From positions 1 through 37,636 of the forward strand of contig PHBS01000018.1 in the NCBI GenBank assembly GCA_002841995.1: a DNA stretch of 37,636 nucleotides. Direction: 5' to 3'. The translations under genes and the position numbers were made by a program. The notes under the pieces are model-generated. The model was not told the DNA's origin. It saw nothing but the letters and a program-made list of their open reading frames with translations, and did no database searches. This document shows, piece by piece, positions 14,718 to 24,510 of the stretch (position 1 is the stretch's first letter; every line of letters starts with the position of its first letter). Source of the DNA: Chloroflexi bacterium HGW-Chloroflexi-8 (lineage in GTDB: Bacteria > Chloroflexota > Anaerolineae > Anaerolineales > Anaerolineaceae).

Positions 14718-17255
14718 ATGGCTGGAATGGAAAGATTTACCCAAAGAGCTCGAAGAGTGCTCAGCCTGGCTCATCAGGAAGCCGAAAAGATGCACCAGGA
14801 AGTCATCAGTACAGAACATTTGCTGATGGGTTTAATGCTGGAAGAAGGCGGCGTCGCAGGCCGGGTTTTACGTGAATTAGGTTTGGATCCGGATCGTATT
14901 CGCGAGATGATTGAACGTCTAGGCGGTAAGGGCGATTCAGAAAGCCAACGTTTGGATCTTTCTGCCGGTGTTCAGCAGGTTCTCGAATTTGCCATTGAAG
15001 AAGCCCGCCAGATGGGTCACCATTACATTGGAACCGAGCATATTTTATTAGCGCTGGTTCGTTCTGATCAGGGATTATCCAATGATGTGATGAAAAAATT
15101 AGGAGTCACCCCGGAGCAAATTCGGAGACAGACTCGTCGAATTTTACAGGAAGGCGGCGGGACTGCAACCACTCCAACGAAATCGAATGCCAAACCCGGA
15201 ACATCAGAAAATCGCAGCACACCTGCAAAGCCTGAATCCAAAAAAGATGCAAAAACACCGCTGATTGACCAATTGGCAACAGATTTAACAGCGCTGGCTG
15301 AAGAACATAAGTTGGACCCGGTGATTGGTCGTCAAATGGAAATCGAGCGCGTGATCCAAATTCTGGCACGCCGTACCAAGAACAATCCTGCTTTGATCGG
15401 TCAACCCGGTGTGGGTAAAACCGCTATTGTGGAAGGCCTGGCGCAACGGATTGTGGAGGGAGATGTCCCTGCACCTTTGCTGAACAAACAGGTAATGCAA
15501 TTGGATGTAGGATCATTGGTGGCTGGCACCATGTATCGTGGCCAATTTGAAGAACGATTGAAACGGGTCATTGATGAACTCAAAGCCTCCGGTGCAATTT
15601 TGTTTATCGATGAAGTTCACATGCTGGTAGGCGCTGGTTCGGCAGGTTCTTCTGTGGATGCAGCCAATATTCTGAAGCCGGCACTTTCACGCGGTGAACT
15701 GCAGGTGATTGGCGCGACCACTCTGGATGAATATCGCAAGCACATTGAAAGTGATGCAGCCCTGGAACGGCGTTTCCAATCTATTATGGTTGAGGAACCT
15801 TCTCAGGATGAAGCTGTCCAAATTTTGCGTGGAATTCGAAGTGCGTATGAAGAGCATCACCGCCTAATCATATCCGATGAAGCGATCGATGCTGCCGTAA
15901 AACTTTCTTCCCGATATGTCAGCGAACGCTTTCTTCCGGATAAAGCCATCGATTTGATTGATGAAGCCGGATCCCGTGTCCGCATGTACAAGAGTAGTCA
16001 GGCAAAAGAAACGAAAGAAATCCTGGCTCAATTACGTGAAATTCGCGAAAATGAAAAAAAGGAAATCGAGATCGAGATCCCGAATGATGAAATTGGGATG
16101 GACCCAAAGCGTCAGGAATTGGAAGATCGGCTTGAAAAATTACGCACGGGTTGGGATCGGGCAAACAGCCCGGTGGTAACGGCAGATGATATTGCAGAAG
16201 TTGTAGCCATGTGGACAGGCGTGCCTGTCATGCAAATGGCAACCGAGGAATCGGAGCGATTATTGCACATGGAAGAAGAATTAAAGAACCAGATCATTGG
16301 GCAGGATGATGCCATTGAAATGATTTCGAAAGCGGTTCGCCGTGCTCGTGCCGGATTAAAAGATCCGCGCCGTCCAATTGGTTCCTTTATTTTCCTCGGC
16401 CCAACAGGTGTGGGAAAAACGGAACTAACCAAAGCATTGGCTCGCTTCATGTTCGGCAGTGAAGATAACTTAATTCAGTTGGATATGTCCGAATTCATGG
16501 AACGGCATTCTGTCAGTCGTTTGGTTGGCGCCCCTCCCGGATATGTTGGATTTGAGGAAGCAGGACAGTTGACAGAAGCAATTCGCCGTCGTCCATATTC
16601 GATAGTCGTCTTTGATGAGATCGAAAAAGCACATCCCGAAGCCATGAATATGCTATTGCAAATCATGGAAGAAGGACATTTGAGCGATGCACGTGGTCAT
16701 AAAGTCGACTTCCGAAACGCAATTATTGTAATGACTTCCAATATCGGTGCAGATGTAATCAAGCGTCAGCAGGGATTTGGTTTCTCTCTCAATGAAGACG
16801 AAATAAAAATTGAAGAAAACGCCTATGACGACATGCGTAAAAAATTATTAGAAGCTCTCAAACGAGTCTTCCGCCCTGAATTTATTAATCGTGTTGATGG
16901 TGTTTTGGTCTTCCGCAATTTGACAAAGGAACATATTCGCAGGATTGTGAGCCTGGAGATTAACAAGGTGGCCGCTCGGCTGGTTGATCATGAATTAACG
17001 CTTGAAACCTCCGAAAAAGCGCTCGAGAAGTTAGCCGCTGAAGGTTACGATCCCGATTTTGGTGCACGACCTTTACGCCGGGTCATCACCAATCGCATTG
17101 AAGATCGGCTGTCGGATACGTTATTATCCGGTCAATTTAAAAATGGTGATCTAATTCTCATCGATTATGATGAGGCAACCGAACAGTTTGTTTTCAAATC
17201 CGGTCACACCTCTCCGGAAGATCTTCCGGAACAGGAATTAGAAGTAAGTGTCTAA
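14718..17255 (+). CDS. clpC: ATP-dependent Clp protease ATP-binding subunit ClpC
   Basis: An 845-residue class I AAA+ unfoldase that feeds proteins to ClpP. The N-terminal double Clp-N repeat spans about 1-145 ([19 protein letters not shown], then STEHLLMGL and [10 protein letters not shown]). A Pro/Thr/Lys linker lies at about 148-180. The first AAA module has Walker A GQPGVGKT (about 228-235) and Walker [10 protein letters not shown] middle coiled-coil M-domain lies at about 420-470. The second module has GPTGVGKT (about 561-568), [11 protein letters not shown] and the PPGYVGFE pore loop. The C-terminal D2-small domain carries [17 protein letters not shown] precedes ATG 14718. No mcsA, mcsB or ctsR lies next to it. 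A strong terminator follows. Composition returns to that of the core genome after the AT-rich block. Confidence 0.96.
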   Translation: MAGMERFTQRARRVLSLAHQEAEKMHQEVISTEHLLMGLMLEEGGVAGRVLRELGLDPDRIREMIERLGGKGDSESQRLDLSAGVQQVLEFAIEEARQMGHHYIGTEHILLALVRSDQGLSNDVMKKLGVTPEQIRRQTRRILQEGGGTATTPTKSNAKPGTSENRSTPAKPESKKDAKTPLIDQLATDLTALAEEHKLDPVIGRQMEIERVIQILARRTKNNPALIGQPGVGKTAIVEGLAQRIVEGDVPAPLLNKQVMQLDVGSLVAGTMYRGQFEERLKRVIDELKASGAILFIDEVHMLVGAGSAGSSVDAANILKPALSRGELQVIGATTLDEYRKHIESDAALERRFQSIMVEEPSQDEAVQILRGIRSAYEEHHRLIISDEAIDAAVKLSSRYVSERFLPDKAIDLIDEAGSRVRMYKSSQAKETKEILAQLREIRENEKKEIEIEIPNDEIGMDPKRQELEDRLEKLRTGWDRANSPVVTADDIAEVVAMWTGVPVMQMATEESERLLHMEEELKNQIIGQDDAIEMISKAVRRARAGLKDPRRPIGSFIFLGPTGVGKTELTKALARFMFGSEDNLIQLDMSEFMERHSVSRLVGAPPGYVGFEEAGQLTEAIRRRPYSIVVFDEIEKAHPEAMNMLLQIMEEGHLSDARGHKVDFRNAIIVMTSNIGADVIKRQQGFGFSLNEDEIKIEENAYDDMRKKLLEALKRVFRPEFINRVDGVLVFRNLTKEHIRRIVSLEINKVAARLVDHELTLETSEKALEKLAAEGYDPDFGARPLRRVITNRIEDRLSDTLLSGQFKNGDLILIDYDEATEQFVFKSGHTSPEDLPEQELEVSV

Positions 17256-17261
17256 AACAGA

Positions 17262-17292
17262 AACCGCTGGCGAGTGCCAGCGGTTCTTTTTT
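17262..17292 (+). terminator. Intrinsic terminator of clpC
   Basis: AACCGCTGGC and GCCAGCGGTT form a perfect 10-bp stem around a GAGT loop, followed by CTTTTTT-type T-rich sequence. Confidence 0.9.
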
Positions 17293-17304
17293 CACAAAGC
17301 ACGC

Positions 17305-17310
17305 TATAAT
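17305..17310 (+). promoter_or_regulatory. -10 box of radA
   Basis: A perfect TATAAT 29 bases before the radA ATG and just after the clpC terminator. No good -35 is present at 16-18 bases. Confidence 0.5.
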
Positions 17311-17339
17311 AGAACTTAATTTCTTTTTTGGAGCATGTC

Positions 17340-18761
17340 ATGGCAAAACCTGAAATCCGATACGTTTGCCGGTTATGCGGGCGGGTCTCTGCGCGCATGA
17401 TGGGCCGTTGCCCGCAGTGTGGTGAATATGACAGCATGGATGAGGAGATTCTTACACCAGAACCACCCGTAAACAGCAAAAAAGGTCAACGCGGGTTAAG
17501 CATTCAATCCAAACCAATGCGCTTACAGGAAATTGAAGGTGGATTGGATGACAGGATTCCGCTCTCGATGGGTGAGTTTGCCCGTGTTTTGGGTGGCGGG
17601 ATTGTGCCAGGTTCCATTGTGCTGGTTGGAGGCGACCCCGGTATCGGGAAATCAACGCTCTTATTGCAAATGACAATGGTAATGGCTGGAAAAACCGATC
17701 ATGGGCGGATCTTGTATGTTTCCGGTGAAGAATCTGAAAAACAGATCAAGATGCGCGCACTTCGTTTGTTGGCTGCCGATGAAAGAAAAATCAAGAGTTT
17801 ACCGGAAGACCTGTTTTTGGTGACTGAAACAAATCTGGATGTGATTTTGCAGCATATCACTGCCGTAAAACCAGATATTGTGATTATCGATTCAATTCAA
17901 ACGGTCTATATGCCGGAAATAAACTCCTCAGCAGGTTCTGTCACTCAGGTACGTGAGTGCAGTTCACGCCTGCGGGAACTGGCTAAATCGAGTGGTATTG
18001 CTGTGTTTGTGGTCGGTCATGTGACTAAAGAGGGTGTCATTGCCGGACCCAGGGTGCTGGAGCATATCGTTGATACCGTTTTATATCTGGAAGGGGATCG
18101 ATATCAAGCATTTCGATTGTTACGATCTGTTAAGAACCGTTTTGGTCCAACTTCTGAAGTGGGGGTTTTCGAGATGAGGGGGAATGGCATGGTGGAGGTG
18201 CTTAATCCATCCGAGGCTTTTTTAGCTGAGCGGATGGTGAATGTGCCAGGCTCTGCCGTAGTGGTCACAATGGAAGGAACCAGACCGTTGTTGGTGGAAT
18301 TACAGGGACTAACCAGCCCAACCCAGTTTGGAAACGCGCGCAGAACACCGAATGGTGTGGATTTTAATCGCTTGTTGTTGGTGGCAGCTGTGCTCACCCG
18401 GCGGTTAGGTTTACATTTGGGCGAACAGGATATTTTTGTCAATGTCGTGGGTGGCTTGAGAATTGACGAGCCGGCTGCAGATCTGGCGATTGCTGTGGCA
18501 ATTGCTTCATCCATGAAGGATATACCCGTAAAAGCGGACGCGGTCCTGCTGGGCGAAATTGGCCTGTCCGGTGAATTGCGTTGGGTCAGCCAGTTGGAAG
18601 CGAGATTAAAAGAAGCTGCAAAGCTGGGGTTTAAAACTGCAATCGTCCCGCGTCGAATCCGAAGGGGCGAACCCTGGCCAGAGGGGATTAACGTGGTAGA
18701 AGCACGCTCTCTTAGAGAAGCGATCCAGTTTGCACTGATTGCGGACAAAAAAGAGAACTAG
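17340..18761 (+). CDS. radA: DNA repair protein RadA (Sms)
   Basis: A 473-residue recombination helicase that promotes branch migration with RecA. It has an N-terminal C4 zinc finger (CRLCGRVSARMMGRCPQCG, about 11-29). The RecA-like ATPase has Walker A GGDPGIGKST (about 97-106) and Walker B IVIIDSIQT. The RadA signature KNRFG is at about residue 265. A C-terminal Lon-protease-like domain has GEIGLSGELRWVSQ and a DEPAADLAIAVAIASS block. ATG 17340 is chosen because GGAG lies six bases upstream; the in-frame TTG at 17328 precedes that site. It follows clpC as in many Firmicutes and Chloroflexota, but has its own promoter. Confidence 0.96.
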   Translation: MAKPEIRYVCRLCGRVSARMMGRCPQCGEYDSMDEEILTPEPPVNSKKGQRGLSIQSKPMRLQEIEGGLDDRIPLSMGEFARVLGGGIVPGSIVLVGGDPGIGKSTLLLQMTMVMAGKTDHGRILYVSGEESEKQIKMRALRLLAADERKIKSLPEDLFLVTETNLDVILQHITAVKPDIVIIDSIQTVYMPEINSSAGSVTQVRECSSRLRELAKSSGIAVFVVGHVTKEGVIAGPRVLEHIVDTVLYLEGDRYQAFRLLRSVKNRFGPTSEVGVFEMRGNGMVEVLNPSEAFLAERMVNVPGSAVVVTMEGTRPLLVELQGLTSPTQFGNARRTPNGVDFNRLLLVAAVLTRRLGLHLGEQDIFVNVVGGLRIDEPAADLAIAVAIASSMKDIPVKADAVLLGEIGLSGELRWVSQLEARLKEAAKLGFKTAIVPRRIRRGEPWPEGINVVEARSLREAIQFALIADKKEN

Positions 18762-18905
18762 CCGGTTTGGATCTTTCAGATTCGGTGGGACTATTTCAAC
18801 CCATTATTAATTTAGATTAAGACTTTGTAAACCTTCCATATTTCTCATCTTCTCCTTAACCTTGAGAGTAAAATAGGAAATGTGTTTATTTCGAAAGGTT
18901 AGGTT

Positions 18906-20216
18906 ATGTTACGAAAAAGATTACAGCTTGCATTAATTCATGTTGCCGTCGCAATGACATTGGTGCCGATCAACAGCACATTGAATCGGGTAATGATCAA
19001 AGAATTAGCACTCTCGGCTACTTTGGTATCCATCCTGGCAGTATTGCCCTATTTGTTTTCTCCAATCCAGGTTGCGATTGGTGCATACGCAGATAAGCAT
19101 CCGATTTTTGGTTATCGTCGAACTCCCTATATTTTATTGGGCTTGATACTGACAGTGGCAGGATTGGCGTTGGCACCTGCAGTTGTTTACATTATGCCGG
19201 GAAATTTTGCCCTGGGGTTATTGCTCAGCGTTCTGGTGTTTGGCGCATGGGGAATGGGTTACAACTTTGCCAGCGTTTCATACCTCTCACTGGCAAGTGA
19301 ACTTTCCGGTGAAAAAGAACGTTCAAAAACAATCGCAATTATGTTTTTCTTCATGATTATTGGAATCATTTTTACATCGGTTGGGTTAAGTAGCTTGTTG
19401 GAGACCTATTCTCCGGCAATCATTCAAACTTCTTTCTTATTTGTGGCCGGCATTGCACTCGTGCTGGGCTTGATTGGATTAATTAAATTAGAACCGCGCC
19501 AAATGGTCCCATCCCGTGATATTTCCAAAGAGGATCGCACACCCTGGAATTTAATGATCAAGGAAGTCTTTGCCAGTTCACAGGTTAAAAGCTTCTTTAT
19601 CTATCTCTCTATTCTTCTTGCTGCAATTTTAGGCCAGGACGTATTACTGGAACCGTTTGGGGCGGAAGCCTTTGGTCTCTCTGTTCAAGCGACGACCCGT
19701 ATCACTTCGATCTGGGGCACCTGTATGTTGGTTGCATTAGTACTCGCAAGTTTTTTGGAACGATGGACATCCAAGAAAAAAGTAGCGTTCATCAGTGCCT
19801 GGATCGCTATGTTCGGGTTTGTTCTCATCACCATCAGTGGTTTTATGCGAAGCACAAATATTTTTTATTCAGGCGTTGTCTTCCTGGGGTTGGGTACCGG
19901 CGCAAGCACCACCTCGAATCTTTCATTGATGCTGGATATGACCACCACCCGAGTGGGGTTGTTTATGGGTGCTTGGGGGGTTGCGAACGCGCTCTCTCGC
20001 TTTATTGGAACACTGATGAGTGGGGTAATCCGGGATATCGCATCAAGTGTTCTGAATAATGCCGTCTATGGCTATCTGGTTGTTTTTAGTATTCAGGTGC
20101 TGATGCTAGTCATTTCTGTCCGTTTGTTACAGAAAATTGATGTATCCAGTTTTAAAAAACAGGTTGTTCATCTCAATCTGAATGAAAAGGCTGCTTTATT
20201 AAACGACGTGGCTTAG
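18906..20216 (+). CDS. BCD-family (PucC/LhaA-like) MFS transporter
   Basis: A 436-residue, 12-helix major-facilitator protein of the bacteriochlorophyll-delivery (BCD/PucC) subfamily. The signature block after helix 1 is present: PINSTLNRVMIKELALSATL (about 21-40), then LPYLFSPIQVAIGAYADKHP and FGYRRTPYILLG (about 48-80). In phototrophs such proteins assist pigment delivery to light-harvesting complexes. In other bacteria the substrate is unknown and may be another tetrapyrrole. AAAGGTTAGG lies upstream of the ATG. No bacteriochlorophyll or reaction-centre genes are in the window, so phototrophy cannot be concluded. It is flanked by unrelated genes and appears monocistronic. Confidence 0.85.
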   Translation: MLRKRLQLALIHVAVAMTLVPINSTLNRVMIKELALSATLVSILAVLPYLFSPIQVAIGAYADKHPIFGYRRTPYILLGLILTVAGLALAPAVVYIMPGNFALGLLLSVLVFGAWGMGYNFASVSYLSLASELSGEKERSKTIAIMFFFMIIGIIFTSVGLSSLLETYSPAIIQTSFLFVAGIALVLGLIGLIKLEPRQMVPSRDISKEDRTPWNLMIKEVFASSQVKSFFIYLSILLAAILGQDVLLEPFGAEAFGLSVQATTRITSIWGTCMLVALVLASFLERWTSKKKVAFISAWIAMFGFVLITISGFMRSTNIFYSGVVFLGLGTGASTTSNLSLMLDMTTTRVGLFMGAWGVANALSRFIGTLMSGVIRDIASSVLNNAVYGYLVVFSIQVLMLVISVRLLQKIDVSSFKKQVVHLNLNEKAALLNDVA

Positions 20217-20477
20217 CAAAATTATCTCTGTAGTCCATTGATTAAATCTAAAAATATTTTTTAAGAGTCATATTTCATTTAAATTCTTAATGTCAAAGTA
20301 ACGTCTTTAAAATCTCGTTTTTCTTCCAATTATTGATTTTATTAATTTGAAAAGATCATTGATCGATAACTGGTCTGCCTACTCAAATCGTTGGTTTTGA
20401 CGCAATCCGGTTATTGTGAGAAAATATACTAACTTTTTTCACATCGAAAATCCGTGTAGTTTTCAAAGGTGATCAGA

Positions 20478-21902
20478 ATGCAAAGAAAAAATAAATTCCT
20501 GGCAAAGCATTATGTACAGATTTTTCAAATCACACTTGCTTTGGTCATATTGATCGGGCTGGTTGTTTTTCAACCTGGTCAGCCTGTGCAAGCCCAGGAT
20601 GAACCACCGGTTGTGGTCTACATGTTCTGGGGTGATGGGTGTCCCCATTGTGCAGTTGCAAAACCATTTTTCGAAGAAATGGCTCAAAAATATCCCCAAA
20701 TCGAGTTGCGCTTTTACGAAGTCTGGTACATTCCTGAAAACCAGGAGAAATTTATCGCCATGGCCAAAGCCTATGGATTTGAGCCTAGTGGTGTGCCAAC
20801 CATATTTATCGGTGATAAACATTGGGAAGGTTTCGTTGAGGATATGGAGCCCATGTTTGAGGAGGAACTCAAACAATGTGTAGTGTTTGGCTGTAAAGAT
20901 GCAGGGGCGGGTATCATCGTGCCTTTGCCGGAAAATGCCACAGCCGTTCCACCCACAAGCACAACGCCAACCCCTTCGCAAGCCAGCAACCAGCAGGATA
21001 CGATTAAACTGCCTTTTATCGGAGAGGTAAGCTTAGCACATCAATCTCTGACGGTTGCCACTTTATTAATTGCATTTGTGGATGGTGTTAACCCTTGTTC
21101 TGTCTGGGTCTTAACCATGTTGCTGGCGCTCACATTACACACTGGTTCGCGGAAGCGCGTTTTGATTATTGGTTTTGTTTTTATTGCAGTGACAGCTTTT
21201 GTGTACGCCTTATTTATCGCAGGTCTTTTTACCTTTTTGACTTTTGTAAGCTTTATGACCTGGATTCAGGTGGTCGTAGCGCTTGTGGCGCTGGTCTTCG
21301 CAATTATCAACATCAAAGATTACTTCTGGTATAAAGAAGGCATCTCATTGACAATCGCGGACGATAAGAAGCCCGGAATTTTCAAAAAAATGCGCAAGGT
21401 GCTGGATTCCTCAGAATCAATCTGGGCGATGATTGGTGCAACCATTGTTCTGGCGGCGGGTGTTTCCCTGGTGGAATTCTCCTGTACGGCTGGTTTCCCG
21501 GTTTTATGGACCAACATGCTTTCCGCCCAAAAGGTTACAGGGCTCAATTTTGGCTTGTTGCTGCTTCTTTATATGTTTATTTATCAACTGGATGAGTTAA
21601 TCATTTTCCTGACAGCTGTTTTTACACTCAAGGCGACCCGACTGGAAGAAAAACACGGGCGAATCCTCAAGTTGATCGGTGGGGTGTTAATGCTTACTTT
21701 GGCAGGCGTGATGATTGTCAAACCTGCTTTGTTAAACCAGTTGAGCAGTGCTTTGATTATTTTTGGTGTTGCGTTTGCTTTAATTGCCTTGATCCTGTTA
21801 CTTCACCGGAGCATCTTGCCCAAATTTGGGATTTATATTGGCTCAGAGATGACCGCAAAAAATAAGCGCAAAAAAGGGAACTTGAAACAAAGTAAAAAAT
21901 AA
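20478..21902 (+). CDS. Exported thioredoxin-like domain fused to CcdA/DsbD-like membrane domain
   Basis: A 474-residue membrane protein. A signal or anchor helix (about 14-34, ending near VQAQDEPP) is followed by an extracytoplasmic thioredoxin-like domain with the active site WGDGCPHC (about 50-57) and the cis-proline in SGVPTIFIG. A Thr/Pro/Ser linker lies at about 155-173. Then come about six membrane helices with one cysteine in DGVNPCSVW and another in VEFSCTAGFP, the paired redox cysteines expected of CcdA/DsbD electron carriers. Electrons from cytosolic thioredoxin would pass through the membrane to the outer thioredoxin domain. The order (thioredoxin first) is opposite to the C-terminal thioredoxin of classical DsbD. 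ATG 20478 has AAAGG eight bases upstream and is preferred over GTG 20469. Confidence 0.82.
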   Translation: MQRKNKFLAKHYVQIFQITLALVILIGLVVFQPGQPVQAQDEPPVVVYMFWGDGCPHCAVAKPFFEEMAQKYPQIELRFYEVWYIPENQEKFIAMAKAYGFEPSGVPTIFIGDKHWEGFVEDMEPMFEEELKQCVVFGCKDAGAGIIVPLPENATAVPPTSTTPTPSQASNQQDTIKLPFIGEVSLAHQSLTVATLLIAFVDGVNPCSVWVLTMLLALTLHTGSRKRVLIIGFVFIAVTAFVYALFIAGLFTFLTFVSFMTWIQVVVALVALVFAIINIKDYFWYKEGISLTIADDKKPGIFKKMRKVLDSSESIWAMIGATIVLAAGVSLVEFSCTAGFPVLWTNMLSAQKVTGLNFGLLLLLYMFIYQLDELIIFLTAVFTLKATRLEEKHGRILKLIGGVLMLTLAGVMIVKPALLNQLSSALIIFGVAFALIALILLLHRSILPKFGIYIGSEMTAKNKRKKGNLKQSKK

Positions 21903-21948
21903 TCGGGGTATCCTTCAGGTCGTAGCCATATTTTTTTTGCTAAAAATC

Positions 21949-21986
21949 AAGACCCGCCTCAAGTTTTTATTGGGTGGGTCTTTTCT
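21949..21986 (+). terminator. Intrinsic terminator after the thiol-redox protein
   Basis: AAGACCCGCC pairs with GGTGGGTCTT (10 bp including one G-T) and is followed by a TTTT run. Confidence 0.8.
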
Positions 21987-22061
21987 TAAAAGTTATTCAA
22001 TAATAAAGTGGTTTTCATCCGAATTTTGCGCCAAAAAACTTTTCATGGGTGGGTGTTATGC

Positions 22062-22089
22062 TATAATAGCTATATTCAATTATTGAATA
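22062..22089 (+). promoter_or_regulatory. modB promoter with overlapping palindromic operator
   Basis: An extended -10 (TGCTATAAT, TATAAT at 22062-22067) is followed by the 17-base perfect palindrome TATTCAAT-T-ATTGAATA (22073-22089), which covers the predicted transcription start. This position suits a repressor, perhaps a molybdate-responsive one. The palindrome is not an obvious copy of the E. coli ModE site. Confidence 0.6.
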
Positions 22090-22107
22090 CTTGAAAATTG
22101 TATAATC

Positions 22108-22959
22108 ATGGCCATATACTCAATTGAAAACAATGAACTACAAGGAATAGAGATTCCTGATAAGAAGAGGTCGGGTGAACGATTTTTTGGTCTCTGGAAA
22201 CTTACTGCTTTTCCCATGCTGTTGTTTATTGCTTTGCCATTACTTGCACTCTTTCTGCGTGTTTCTCCAGCCACATTACTGGAAAATATTTCAAAAACTC
22301 AAATCTTGAATGCTCTTCAGGTTAGTTTTTCAAGCGCTTTGATCAGCACTATACTTGCGATCATTTTAGGTATGCCGGTTGCTTTGCTTCTTTCCCGAAA
22401 GAAGGGCGATGTATTTCGAATCGTTGACACCTTGATCGATTTACCGACGGTTTTACCCCCTGCAGTCGCGGGTATTGCCCTTTTGATGACTTTTGGTCGT
22501 AATGGCCTGGTCGGTGTCTATTTGTCTGACTGGGGAATTACAATCCCTTTTACCAGAGTGGCGGTTATTATGGCTCAATTATTTGTCGCTGGTCCTCTAT
22601 TTGTTCGGGCAGCATCCATTGGGCTTTCTGCAGTTGATCCGGAATTGAAACAGGCAGCAGCTTTGGATGGCGCGAATCGTTGGCAGACTTTTTCTATGGT
22701 GATTGTACCCATGGCATGGACATCCATCGTTAGTGGCGCTGTGATGACCTGGGCAAGAGCCTTGGGTGAGTTTGGCGCAACTATCATTTTCGCGGGAAAC
22801 TTTCCGGGAAGAACGCAAACCATGCCCCTGGCAATTTATCTGGGTTTTGAAACCGATATGAATATTGCTTTGGTATTGTCTGTCATTCTCATCATCATTT
22901 CCTTCTTGTCGATGATTGTAGTGAAAGGCGTTTTGCATAAACATGTTCGTTATTACTAA
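22108..22959 (+). CDS. modB: Molybdate/tungstate ABC transporter permease ModB
   Basis: A 283-residue permease of the ModB/CysTW type with about six helices. The ABC-interaction (EAA) loop is clear: DPELKQAAALDGANRWQTF, then IVPMAWTSIVSGAVMTWARA (about 175-215). LIDLPTVLPPAVAGIALL and RALGEFGATIIFAGNFPG are hallmarks of molybdate/sulfate permeases. No ribosome binding site is visible before ATG 22108. A second TATAAT ends one base before it, which is too close to serve this start. modA follows 20 bases later. The ATPase gene modC is not next to it, so the ATPase must be encoded elsewhere or shared. Confidence 0.9.
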   Translation: MAIYSIENNELQGIEIPDKKRSGERFFGLWKLTAFPMLLFIALPLLALFLRVSPATLLENISKTQILNALQVSFSSALISTILAIILGMPVALLLSRKKGDVFRIVDTLIDLPTVLPPAVAGIALLMTFGRNGLVGVYLSDWGITIPFTRVAVIMAQLFVAGPLFVRAASIGLSAVDPELKQAAALDGANRWQTFSMVIVPMAWTSIVSGAVMTWARALGEFGATIIFAGNFPGRTQTMPLAIYLGFETDMNIALVLSVILIIISFLSMIVVKGVLHKHVRYY

Positions 22960-22979
22960 CTTACCGGGCGGGGATTTTA

Positions 22980-23792
22980 ATGAAAAAAAATTTGGTAATT
23001 AGTTTGTTAATTATTTTGTTTTTGTTTGGTTGTGTTCCTGCTAATCGTCCGGCGAGAACCACAAATACGGTAGCCCCAACACAAATAACTGTTCTGGCAG
23101 CTGCATCGTTGACTGAGTCTTTTACAGAAATTGGCAAACGCTTTGAAGAAGCTAATTCGGGTGTAACTGTCGTTTTCAATTTTGCTGGAACACAAGAATT
23201 ATTTCAGCAAATTGAGCAAGGTATTCCCGCAGATGTTTTTGCCTCAGCCAATGCGAAGTACATGAATGATTCGGTTTCTGCCGGTTATGTTGATGAAGCT
23301 GGAAGGGTAATTTTTGCAAAAAATGCATTAACGGTCATTCATCCGAATGCCAATCCGGGAGAATTAAAGATCCTGGCAGATTTATCTAAACCTGGTTTGA
23401 AAATCGTGATTGCTGCTAAAGAGGTCCCGGTCGGAAAATATACGAATGAGTTTTTGGACAACACGAGTCAGGATACTACTCTTCCCGAGAATTTTAAAGA
23501 GAATTTTCTTGCTAATGTGGTCTCCTACGAGAATAATGTGAAAGGTGTGGTTAGTAAGGTTGTATTAGGTGAAGCGGATGCAGGGATTGTCTATTTTACA
23601 GATGTAACCGGCGACGCCCTTACAGAATTGGGAATGATTGAGATTCCCTCTGATTTGAATGTGATTGCTTCCTATCCTATTGCAACATTAAAATCCAGCC
23701 AAAACGTCGCTTTCGCGCAAGCATTTGTCGATTATGTATTATCGGATGTCGGCCAGGGTATTCTTAAGAATTACGGGTTTATTAATCCTTAA
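22980..23792 (+). CDS. modA: Molybdate-binding lipoprotein ModA
   Basis: A 270-residue periplasmic-type binding protein with a lipoprotein signal. The hydrophobic run is followed by lipobox LFGC (about 15-18), so it is anchored to the membrane by lipid. Substrate-binding family motifs follow in order: LAAASLTESFTEIGKRFEEA, FNFAGTQELFQQIEQGIPAD, VFASANAKYM, EVPVGKYTNEFL and GEADAGIVYFTDV. These match ModA proteins that bind molybdate or tungstate. The gene follows modB closely, an order (B then A, no C) that is less usual than modABC. The stretch GTQELFQQ differs slightly from the common S-S/T-L-A-Q-Q-I form but keeps the oxyanion-binding loop position. Confidence 0.92.
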   Translation: MKKNLVISLLIILFLFGCVPANRPARTTNTVAPTQITVLAAASLTESFTEIGKRFEEANSGVTVVFNFAGTQELFQQIEQGIPADVFASANAKYMNDSVSAGYVDEAGRVIFAKNALTVIHPNANPGELKILADLSKPGLKIVIAAKEVPVGKYTNEFLDNTSQDTTLPENFKENFLANVVSYENNVKGVVSKVVLGEADAGIVYFTDVTGDALTELGMIEIPSDLNVIASYPIATLKSSQNVAFAQAFVDYVLSDVGQGILKNYGFINP

Positions 23793-23848
23793 GATCTTGT
23801 GATGAACTTCACAAAAACACATTTGCTGTGTTTATTATGGATTTTCAC

Positions 23849-23854
23849 TATAAT
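23849..23854 (+). promoter_or_regulatory. -10 box of the CBS-domain gene
   Basis: A perfect TATAAT 42 bases before the ATG at 23897. No strong -35 is visible. Confidence 0.45.
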
Positions 23855-23896
23855 GGAATTAAATAACCTTGATTGTGAAACCAACAGGAGTGTGTA

Positions 23897-24340
23897 ATGA
23901 ATACAGTGAAGGATATCCTCGATCAAAAAGGGAAAAATGTTTGGTCTGTCGGACCGCAGGACACATTATTGGATGCACTCAAAATGTTTCGGGCTCATGG
24001 AATTGGCTCATTATTGGTGATTGAGCAGGGAAACATTAAAGGTATTATCACAGAACGTGATTTTGCATGGCAAATTGCCGATAAAGGATTATGTCCGCTC
24101 AATCAACCGGTTTCCATGTGGATGACATCGGATGTTATTGTTGTCTCCCCCGATATGTCCATCAACGAATGTATGCAGCTCATGTCCCGCGAGCATGTAC
24201 GACATTTGCCTGTTGTGGATCGTGGTAAATTGTCTGGCATGATCTCGATTGGTGATGTCGTCAAGGCGGTTATCAGCGGACAACAATCCACCATCCTGGG
24301 GTTGGAGAATTACATCCTCAGCCAGAAGTTTGCTTTGTAA
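23897..24340 (+). CDS. CBS-pair domain protein
   Basis: A 147-residue protein made of two CBS domains and little else. The first is at about 8-65 (VGPQDTLLDALKMFRAHGIG, then GSLLVIEQGNIKGIITERD). The second is at about 75-130 (VSPDMSINECMQLMSREHVR, then HLPVVDRGKLSGMISIGDVV). The pair forms a Bateman module that binds adenosine nucleotides (AMP, ATP or NAD) and usually regulates a partner enzyme or channel. It is encoded alone, so the partner is unknown. AGGAG lies seven bases upstream of ATG 23897. Its own promoter separates it from modA. Confidence 0.9.
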   Translation: MNTVKDILDQKGKNVWSVGPQDTLLDALKMFRAHGIGSLLVIEQGNIKGIITERDFAWQIADKGLCPLNQPVSMWMTSDVIVVSPDMSINECMQLMSREHVRHLPVVDRGKLSGMISIGDVVKAVISGQQSTILGLENYILSQKFAL

Positions 24341-24510
24341 TCCGTTAACAGGTTTCCTGAAGAACCATGTTTTACCCATCAACCGGGTCTTTTTCGTATT
24401 GCAATCAATAGTTATCCGTCAAATATAATGGACGCGAGAAGCAAATTGTATCTTTTTTTCTTTCCCTGCATCCAATACAGTAAAGCAATAATATGAAATG
24501 GAGAGAAAAA

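Noticed and set aside
22101-22106. TATAAT one base before the modB ATG as a leaderless promoter
   Set aside because: The start of transcription would fall inside the coding region. The extended -10 at 22062 fits better.
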